NCBI GenBank assembly: GCA_025617745.1
Contig: CM046853.1
Coordinates: 10,866,974-10,930,973, forward strand
DNA: 64,000 nt
Origin: Heliocidaris erythrogramma
Lineage: Eukaryota; Echinodermata; Echinoidea; Camarodonta; Echinometridae
Direction of reading: 5' to 3'
Part shown: in pieces, positions 50,301 through 60,800 of the stretch
Layout of the letters: every line of letters starts with the position of its first letter
Position numbering within the stretch: position 1 is the stretch's first letter
Position numbers and translations under genes: made by a program
The notes under the pieces: model-generated
Told to the model about the DNA's origin: nothing
Databases searched by the model: none
The model's input: the letters and a program-made list of their open reading frames with translations, nothing else

Positions 50301-53300
50301 GGGATTCGAACCCTGGACCTCGTGGTTCACAGTCCAGGGACTTATCCACTGATCCACAACACCTCTACAAAGCTAAGGAGAATCGTTAATTCGATGCATG
50401 TGAAAGAGTATTCATACCAATTTCTCAAGATCACTCTCGTGTGTTTTTAATGTATATAAAATATTGCATAGACCGCAAATACAGGTCCTCAGTCTTTGAT
50501 TATCCAGGTAGATATAGGTAGCAAATATTTAACCCGTTCGGCCACCGAAAAAATAGTTCATGCCCTGATATCATCCCGGCTTGACTTTGGCAATGCACTT
50601 TTGTTTCAGCTGCCACAATCTCAGCTTTCACAGTTGAAAAAAAAAGAAAAAAAAAAAAAAAATTACAAAATTCAGCAGCCCGTATTGTTACCCTTACCAG
50701 GCGTCCTACTCACATTACTCCTGTTTTGTCTTCACTACAGTGGTTACCTGTCGAATCCCGCATTGTATTTAAATTATCATTACTTGTTTTTCACTGTATA
50801 CATGGATCTGCCCCAGAGTACAATATTAATTTGTTGATGCCTTATAATCCTCCCAGACGCTTAAGATCATCTGATTCTAAATTGCTTGTTGTCCCGAAAA
50901 CTAAGAAATCATGGGGGGATCGGTCATTTGCTCATGCTGGGCCTTACCTGTGGAATCAATTGCCACAGGATATCCGTTATATGTCAGGTGTAGATTGCTT
51001 TAAAAATGCCCTCAAAACTCATTTGTTCAAAATGGCTTTTCAGTACCGGTAGATTTACTTTCACACTGTTGTTGTATCATTTTTGTGTATTTTTGTGTAC
51101 TTGCAAGTTTTTCCTCTCCATTGCGCCTTGAGCACATTAGTCATGTGGAGTTGGCGCATTATAAATTCTCTATATTATTATTATTATTATTATATTGGCG
51201 CTCTACTAACTCCAAGATTGGTCTGACTATATATAGACATTTTTTTAAATATATCATTGATAATGTTATGTTTATAATAGTAATAAACTTGACAAACGTA
51301 TAGCAATGGCATGTTTTTATATATAGACTCAGTTAACCATGTTAACGTGCTATGGTACTGAGTGTTAGGCTTTTAATATTTTTTTTCTAATTTTTCTTTG
51401 ACTTTTCAGTTTTTAAACTTAAATTTCGTAAAATCCCGTACCACATTTACCAGCTTGTTATCAGAGGGAAAATATATTGCACTATTGCTTTTCAATGAAC
51501 AAAAATTACTAATGTTTTGTAAATATGGTGAACAATTAATGATAAAACTTTTGTTTCTTCCTCATTTCTTGTTATATGAGTGAAGTTTCAACAAATAACA
51601 TGATGCGGAAATATTTTACGAACACAAAGGGTTTTCATCTAAACGATCTTTCAGAGGAGTACCAGCCGTAACAAATTTGACGAACTCCGCTAACAGTTTT
51701 CTGCTTCAAGATCAGTTAAAAGCTCTTAGCAGAGCTTGTTAGGTCCTTCTTCCAATTCCCTATAGAAGAATATGCATAGTAATAATGCTCAACACTTTAC
51801 TCACGAATCCATTTTTTTTTTTCTGCAGAGATTTGTGGTGAGGGCTGGAAAGCAGATCCATCTGAAGAGTGGTGTTATAAGATAAACAAGGATTCATATC
51901 TAGGTTTCGACCAAGCCCAGGAAGCTTGTGAGCAAGACGGTGCCAACCTCTTAAGCATCAGATCCGAGGCAGAATCAAATCTTATTGTTGGTTAGTTCAG
52001 CAGAATTATCCTTGGTTTTACCACTTTTTGGATTAAGTCCCCGCGTACCTTCAACACGAATGAATTATATAAGAGTACAGGAACAAACTTCGTTGGCGGT
52101 AGAGGGAACAAATCTTATGTGAAGCTCTGGGCTTAAAGAGAAATGAGACAAAACATCTAATCAACATTGTACTTTGAACAGAGGAAAGATTATGATAACG
52201 CTTCTTGCTCAGTTCTAGTTCATTTTCAAACTTGTTATATACAAGAAATACTTCTGTAACATATTATATAGCCAGCTAACAGTAGAGAGGGTAACTATTG
52301 ATCTCTAGGTTATCGTAAATATATGAATAATTGAAGACGAATATAATTGTATTTGATTCATTTGTTAAGGTATGATAACAGAGACGGAGGTAGATGGTTT
52401 CTGGATAGGAGCTAATGATCGTTACCATGAAGCTGGCTGGGAGTGGACAGATGGCAGTCCCTTCTCATTCTTAAATTGGCAAACAGGTGCTGAAAAGCTT
52501 TCTTCTTGGTAGAAATGGTTCATAAGAAATTCCACATTTGATTTCTGTTGATTATATATTGAAAGAACTTGGTCATAATGTGAAATTTACCACCGTCGTT
52601 TTTCCACACAGTCGAAGTTCACAAGCTCGATTCAATATTCAGCAAATTGTGAGGGTTGAACTGACCATAATCCTATCCTGCAATCTTTGCATAACAAACA
52701 TGTCAAAGAGAAGACTATCGGTTTGTCAATTAAAACAGAAATTTGTTTCCTTTTCTTTCGTTTCAATCGTTTTCAGAATTGGTTGCGAAGGACAAAATAT
52801 GGTCGTTATTATTATCCACCGGTATAGTTTGTTGAAAATTATTTTACTTGAAATTCGTTTTTCACGTTTATTCATGTGAATAATACTTTTGATTGATTTT
52901 GTTTTGTATAGTCCAAGTTGAAAAAAAAGGAATTGTAGTTCCACGTGTCCTTCTGTACGTGCGAGCACATACTATACAGATATATCATGCCTTAATAGCG
53001 CGATGCGTCATAGAAATAAAACAATGTAAATTTAATTGTATTGTTTCTCTTTCCTTGTCTAGGCCAGCCTGATAATCTCAATGGTATTGAAGAATGTGTA
53101 TTATTGGCAAGAGGAAACGGAATGTGGTCAGATGAACAGTGTGATCTCACGTTCCCTCACATCTGCAAGAAAAGGAGTAAGATCCATACCGCATTATGAT
53201 ACTTAGTGAATATTTTTCGTCTTCCGTCTTTCAATCAGTCGTATGTACTTGATTTTGAAATCAGCAAATATATAAAATAACATTCATACGGATAACAAAC

Positions 53301-56300
53301 GCCTCACTCTCTCACATATAAAGGGAAGAGAAGAGAGAGAGAGCGAGAGAGAGAGCGATATATATATATATATATATACTAGAAATATACATTCATTAAC
53401 ATAGTGTTACATGGAAAAGTTGTCTCTTTGCAAAGATTGTTTTTTGTTGTTTGTTGAAAATTGCTAACCCTCTTCTTTGCTAGCAAGATGAAAGGGTGAT
53501 GAATGAATTTATGAATTTTATACAACAGTAATTACTTAATCGAACATTATTATTGTACTTCTGAACGCATAATAACTTACCTTAAACTCTCTTTTTCTTG
53601 TATTCTGGATGATAATGGCTTTCTTGTCGTTCGTGTTTCAGGTCAAACCGGCACGGGGTCGTCTCCAGCACCAACAACTCTAGGTAATCATCTTTTAATT
53701 TCGTTTTTTCATTATGTTATGATTTGCTATCCGTATCTTAGATGAATGTATTTCTAATAACAAATCTACTTTTTAAGGTGTGACGGTTTACCCCTGCGCG
53801 TCGACCCTAGGGGTGCATTGGCGGCAACCCCCTTAATAATTACGTGACTATGATGCCTCGTCTGATCATTGCGGTTGCCGCCATAACCCCCTCAATCCTT
53901 AAAAATGTTCATCTTACCTGGATCCTGTTTTTATTTAAAAATTGTTATCAGTAACAAGTCACAGTGATTATAGGATGTCGCATTTGATTGGATAGGAGCA
54001 AATTCTCTGGATTTATGGCATTTAAAAAAATAATAATAACAAGTTCCAAGAAACAGGACCTCAGTTTATCCTCCCTAAACCATAAACCCCAGTGCAGTGA
54101 TGGTCGACCTGCACATCCCAATCAGATATATCGGGAGGAGACACCTGAGGTTTACAGTGATTCAGTTCGCTAATAAAAACGAGTCAACAATCGTTTTTCT
54201 ATATCATGGTACATTTTGTATACAGCTCCCGGGTCCCGGTGCCCGATGGATTGGGAAGGTTATGGGTCTCACTGCTACTTGGTGCAGCGGGACTTTGTAG
54301 GATGGAGTAAAGCTCTGTCAAGCTGCGATTCTCTGGGTGCTGCCCTCGTCACTGTCCACAGTGAAGGCGAGATGACACACATAGCTAGTATGCTCTCAAG
54401 AGGTATGATGATATTAAAGGAGAGAAACAAACAGGGGCAGATAGAGACAGACAGAGACAGAGAGATACAGAGAGATACAGAGAGAGAGAAAGAGAGGGAG
54501 AGAAGGAAAATGAAACATGGCGAACACCATGTCGTGAGGCAGGGCAGAACAGACAAAACATCACTCTGCAGATAATTATAAAATACCGTATTTCTCGTGT
54601 GATGTCATTGTTACGTTCGATCATATGCGTTTAGGCAGGCCTTAATTTAGGCCTGTATTAGTGTATAATGTATTAATGATTTTAGACGAATCCCAATTTA
54701 TTATTATAATATTTGAAGAAGGAATAGAAACTTGCACCATCTTTCAATATTAACCTTGTGTTGAGAAAAACATAACCGATATGCAGAGTACTTAGACAAA
54801 GGTGCTGCAACCTAGCAGCAGTATCTACGGTGTCCTGTTAATTGCTAGTAAAGAATTGCAGAACAATTTCGGTGTTGGTAATGAAATTCTTTCATTCATT
54901 CAGATTATGACTATTACTTTTTGTCCAGATTATTTATAATGTATTTAAAAATGTCTGCATTACATAAATGTTTATACTAATCAATGTTATTGTATTCCTG
55001 ATCTGACCACCATGATAATATAGAGAGCCGTCAGTACTATTTCTTCGGAGCGAATGACATTCAGAAGCACGGTACATGGACGTACGGAAACGGGACCAAT
55101 GATACACCGCTTAGCTACCTAAACTGGGCCGATGGACAGCCTGACAATGTAGGAGCCTCTGGTGAGGACTGCGTCAGTATGCAGTAAGTAGATATCACTT
55201 GTATGGATATTTGAGGTTGCGTCAGGGTCTGAGATAGAAACGAATTTGATCGCTCTTCTTTGCCTAGGATCGGTTTTAATGATTATTCATGCAAAGAAAT
55301 CGAATTAAACTTCTTGATCCCCTGAAAAGATAAAAATGTCTAAAATATACACGGAAGTACTCGAATTCAAAATCACTTACTTTTCAAAGCAAATATTCAA
55401 ATTTATATGTCATAAACTTTTAAACATTTCGCATGTAAACGATTTTAGTGAAATGCCTATTTGTAATTCTAGCTTCCTTTTTTAATTCAGGTCTCATTTT
55501 TCCCCTCCATACACCATCCATTCAAATTAATCACTTTTCCATGGTTGTCGTCACGTTTTCTCTTTTCACCGTCCTTTCTTTTCCGTTTATAATATCTATC
55601 TTGGTTTTTTATAATGGTTTTCCATTTTGCTGTTCTTTTTGTTGTGCTTTATTTCGAAGAATAACTTAAGTTATACAAGGACATAGTGAAAGAAAGACTA
55701 AATTCGTTTTCTCTCCCTACGATCTACCACAAGATACCAATTTAACTGGCAGTGGAATGACGAGGTGTGCGAGAAGAAGTTCCAGGTGGTGTGTGAAAAC
55801 GAGAACAATGGCGGTGATGCAAATTACGGCAGATACACAGCTCATTTCGATACAATGACCTACGCCGATGCACAAGCCCACTGTGTGAAGTACGATGGTA
55901 CTATGGCAACCATTAAGAACGACAAGGACCAAGATGACATGGTGACACTCCTCAACTCCATCTATGATCCTTTCAGTAAGTGCTACGGGAATTATCAGTA
56001 GCTCATTTTGGGTATGCATTGTACAAAATCTGAATACTGCTGCAGGATATTATTTGTAGGCTTTACTTAACAGTGGTGCTTCATATAGGATCATCCAAGT
56101 TGACCTATGAGATCTACGGGACCAAGACCTTCAAGTCCGGGGTAAAGGAAAAATCTTCACGAGACCTGTTTTTCAGTGTGTTTTCCTCCTATGGTTTTCC
56201 ATTGTGTTTTCGGTCTCATACACCTTTGATTGTTTTGGTTTGAGAATGGCCCCAAAACAAATATTTCGGTTTGACAGGCCTTTGGTCTCGTAAGCCCTCA

Positions 56301-57428
56301 GACAACATGATTCATAAGGTTTAACAGGACTGAATTTCGGTCCAGTAGGTCTTCAGTATGGTAAACCGTGAGGAATGTATACAAATTTCACTAGACCGCA
56401 TTCAGAGGGGAAATAACTCTTTGCACCCTTGTCATTTGTACCCAATAATGTGTGCTTTTGATTTTTGACAGAATGAAAGGTATTTGATATCCGTTGTTAC
56501 ACACTGTCCTATTCCCAATTTGCCTGTAACTATAGGCTCTAAATTTGTTGATTTCATGAAAACCATTTCATTTGTTAATTTTCTTTCATATGAAACCCTT
56601 TAGAGTCTGATATCTTCTGGCTTGGGGTGAATGATATCAACCAGGAAGATCATTGGGTAACCGGCGGTGACCCTGACAGTACGACGACTCAGACATACTT
56701 CAAATGGCGTTCAGGTGAACCTAATAACTACATAGCTCCTGGGGAACATTGCGGTCTCATGGCGTAAGTCAGTTTTCATTTTTATTACTCAAAGGCACAA
56801 AAGGAAATGTTTTCCTCAAGCAAAAATAATTTTATGAGTTCTCTTTGTTTGGAAATTACATTGAGGAGCAGAATATAGAAAGTTAAACTGAATTTGAATT
56901 TCACAGGTCATTCATTAATAATTATGTCTATGTATATCTTACTTGTCTTCTACATTATCGGACAAAAATAAGGAGAGAGCAATAGTAGCGGGATTTTACG
57001 AGATAAACGAGAAGCAAATTGCATATCTCAATAATTGACATCGGTTACTTGTCTTTAGATTTTCTTGTTAGAATGTAACTTAAAAAGATCCCTTTCTCTT
57101 TCTCTCATTATCATGTAAATTTGCCCAAAATAATTATTTAAAAATAAATAATTATTTCATTTTCATGACCAATAAAATCCTTAAGTGGAACAGTATGGGA
57201 GAAGCTAATTTACATGGATCCTTTTGTTCGTTTCTTACGTCACAGGCCTGTGGACGAATCGGATCCTACGAACTACCAGTTTGAATGGTACGATTGGTCA
57301 TGTGACAATGATGAGAGGTTCATCTGTGAAGATATTGACTCTAATAGTGCCTATTACGGATCAGGAAGTAAGATTTTCAATTTGATAGTGTATAGAACTC
57401 GATTTTAAAAATGCATACTAAATGTAAT

Positions 57429-57465
<37 letters not shown>

Positions 57466-57777
57466 ATATTTGACTAACGGGTACATTAGGTCGACAGTTG
57501 ACAATACAGTTTATTTCGTCATAATAGAGACCCCTACATTAGGTCGACAGTTGGTACATTAAGTCGACAGTTGGACAAAGAAAAAGAACAAAAACTGTCC
57601 TCCTAATGTACCCGATAGGTGTTTATATATATATATATATATATGCTGATGAGGCTTCGGCCGAAACAGACTGTCCAGCTAAGTCACTAAAGCAACACTT
57701 TCCAGCCTATTAAAATTTGTACTATATATATATATATATATATATATGTCCATGGTGTCTCCCTAATATCCGATCCA

Positions 57778-57808
<31 letters not shown>

Positions 57809-57837
57809 TGAAAGAAATGTTACTATGAGGCGGTCCT

Positions 57838-57885
<48 letters not shown>

Positions 57886-60800
57886 ATTGTAAGTAAATAA
57901 CATATACAACAGCTTTGGCAAATCTCGTGGAAATAAATACAATGTGCAAGGAAATGAGAGAATAATGGTTGCGTAACTTAAATGAAAGTTCCTCAGAGCT
58001 CCCTTTTTGAAATTTGTTCGAAACTCACCTGTCCCCAACAAAGGAATTAATTAATAAGGTTGAAGATTTGTTAATCTGTTAATCGCCGAAACCACTGGCC
58101 CGTTTCCGTGGTCTAGTGGTTAAGGCATTGGCGTTCTAAGCCAACGACCCGGTTCGATTCCCGGCGGAGACATTTTTTCAACCCTTATAATAAAAAAAAT
58201 TCGAAAAGGGAGGACAGCTCTGAGGAACTTTGATTTAAGTTACGCAACCATTATTCTCTCATTTCCTTTCGAATTATATATAAATACATGTATATATCTA
58301 TTTGTATAAATCTATATCTATTTTTTTTTGTCTATCTGATATTTGAACTACATCATTATGTAAACAATCGATCGTAGTTACCGGTACAAGAAAATTCTTA
58401 CTCCGGAAGAGTTCTGTCATTCATTTCTCAATTTTATCAAACTTTTGATATCAACTTTTGATGAATTAGCAATGCTTGGGCCTATGTAAGTTTGTAAGTT
58501 TAATTTTTTTCCTTCAGACCATCGCTATTCCGTGGTCAATGAGCCAATGACATGGTCTCAGGCGGCCTCTTACTGCAAGTCGAAAGGAGGTCAATTGGCA
58601 CAGGTCAGGACTTCATCGGACCAGTTATACAGCATCAATAGAATGCTGTCTGATAACAGAGAGACACGTAAGTTTACTACCGATTCCTGTCGATTACACA
58701 TCATTAATTTATAAAACTAGAACTAAGAGGGTACCTGAATGGTAAGATTTTCCTTGAACATATTGAATGAGCTGTGCCCTGATAACGGTTTCCGGAGCTA
58801 AAACCAGTGTAATAATTTCCAAAAGCTCTTTGGAAACGCGTACAGTGACTTCACGTAATCATAAGGTGATATATGCAATGGAATGATATTAATTTTTCCG
58901 ATAACAGAGGGAAAATGTACTGCCTATTCCTTTCATTTACACACCATTATGAGAATGTTGTGTGGATTGTTGAAAGAATAGGTCAAAATGAAATGGACAG
59001 TTATCATCTCCTGACTGAGAGTATAAATGTCATTTCAAAGCAATTATTCAACCTAACTTGATGTATATAATCCTTACAGAATGATAATTCTATCAACTTT
59101 GTGTAGTTTTATCGAGTAAAGGGGCGTGGATCGGGCTGAATGACCTTTCCCATCAGATGACCTTTGAGTGGGCCGATGGGTCAGATGTCACGTATACTAA
59201 CTGGAATGTAGGAGAACCTGATGATTTCACCGACTCTCAGGATTGTGTCTTCGCCTATTCCCAGGTATAATCCAAAGGATGTCACAAGAGTCTGGCAAAA
59301 TTAGCTGACATATAAGCCAAACACAAACAAATGAATAAAGTCCTTATTAAAGAAATGTATAAATGACTGTTTAATTTCCCGCATTCTTAATTTCGTGATG
59401 GTACATTTGAGTTCCGAAAGTCAGTTTCTGTTCTTACCGAGCGAACGTTGTACTATGTTGTTATGATTTGGGAATGATAACTTTACTGCTAATGGTTCGA
59501 GTATCTTTATGATTAGTGTTGCTTGTTCTTTCTTGATTGTAGATCATGTCATTCATGCAAAGAAATTGATTCAAGTATGATCATGGTAAGATAACTTTAC
59601 AAAAAGGTCGTGGAGGATTTACGTAAATGTTACTTTCTTTAGATACCTTGTGTATTCTCTCACACCCCACCTCTTGATATCCACAGAGTGGGAAAGACAG
59701 TACAGGCCGGGAATACAACGCCGGGAAATGGGCCGACTATGATTGTAAAGCAGAAGACTTTGGTTATGTCTGTCAAAAGGACAAGGGCAACTTTGGCCCA
59801 TCTGAGATCCCACCGCCTGAATACGACTGCCCCATGGTAGGTATATGGACTGATTTGTATCATGGACACTCATCATTCTTTATTATATATCCGGGTTATT
59901 ACACGAATGTTATATCACTACTAGTAGATTATTGATGTTGCTTATACCAAAACTACAACTTATGCTCCTCTTCTTTATACTCATCCTCTTTCTCTTGTTG
60001 CTCTTATCAATACTTTCAATTCGACTAATGCTACTATTCTACCTAACTTTACTATAAAAAAGTTTGTCTTTTTAAATTCATAATAGAAACAAGAAAATGG
60101 TCTTTATAGGCAGGTGCATGGTTTTTATATACAATTTTCATTGCGACGGTTTCAATTTTAAACACTGTTGAAGGGAATCAAAGTAGTGGCGAGTTGACCG
60201 TATACCCATAATTCATGGAATACTACAAATACTCCTACTGCTATCACTACTACTAGTAGTAGTTGCAACTACTGGACCAAAATCAGTGGTTTAACATCTT
60301 ATGAAGATAACAATGTAGGGAGTATTTTGAGCAGTAGACTCCATTCTTTTGAACACTGGGAATTTGACTAGTATTTGCGTGATAATGCTATTTTTACAGC
60401 TCAAGAGTTGGCTATCACATTTCTGGTGACTTCAATCTTTAATCCAATTCGTTCAAAAGAAAAACCTGGTTTATAATTATGTTAAAGGCGAAAAGTGAAT
60501 ATTATATTACTAGCATATACCAGTCAGAAGCAGTACTACTACAATAATATACTTCTTTATCGTGATTCGCATTAGTTCATTATGCCTTTAGAAATCAAGA
60601 AAGTTGACAGAAGCACTATTTCTTTACCCTTCCTTGATAGGGTTGGTTCGGAAGCGATATCTATTGCTACAAACTCTTGGAAGGACAAATGACCTGGGAT
60701 GCAGCCCTACAGACCTGTGCAGATAATACGGATCATGGCGAGTCCACCAATACCACCCTCGCTTATATACCAGATTAGTAGGTTGAACCTTCACTATAGT

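Noticed and set aside
54275..54624. Minus-strand Ser/Leu-rich ORFs
   Set aside because: Antisense of the CTLD6 exon and of a purine-rich microsatellite.
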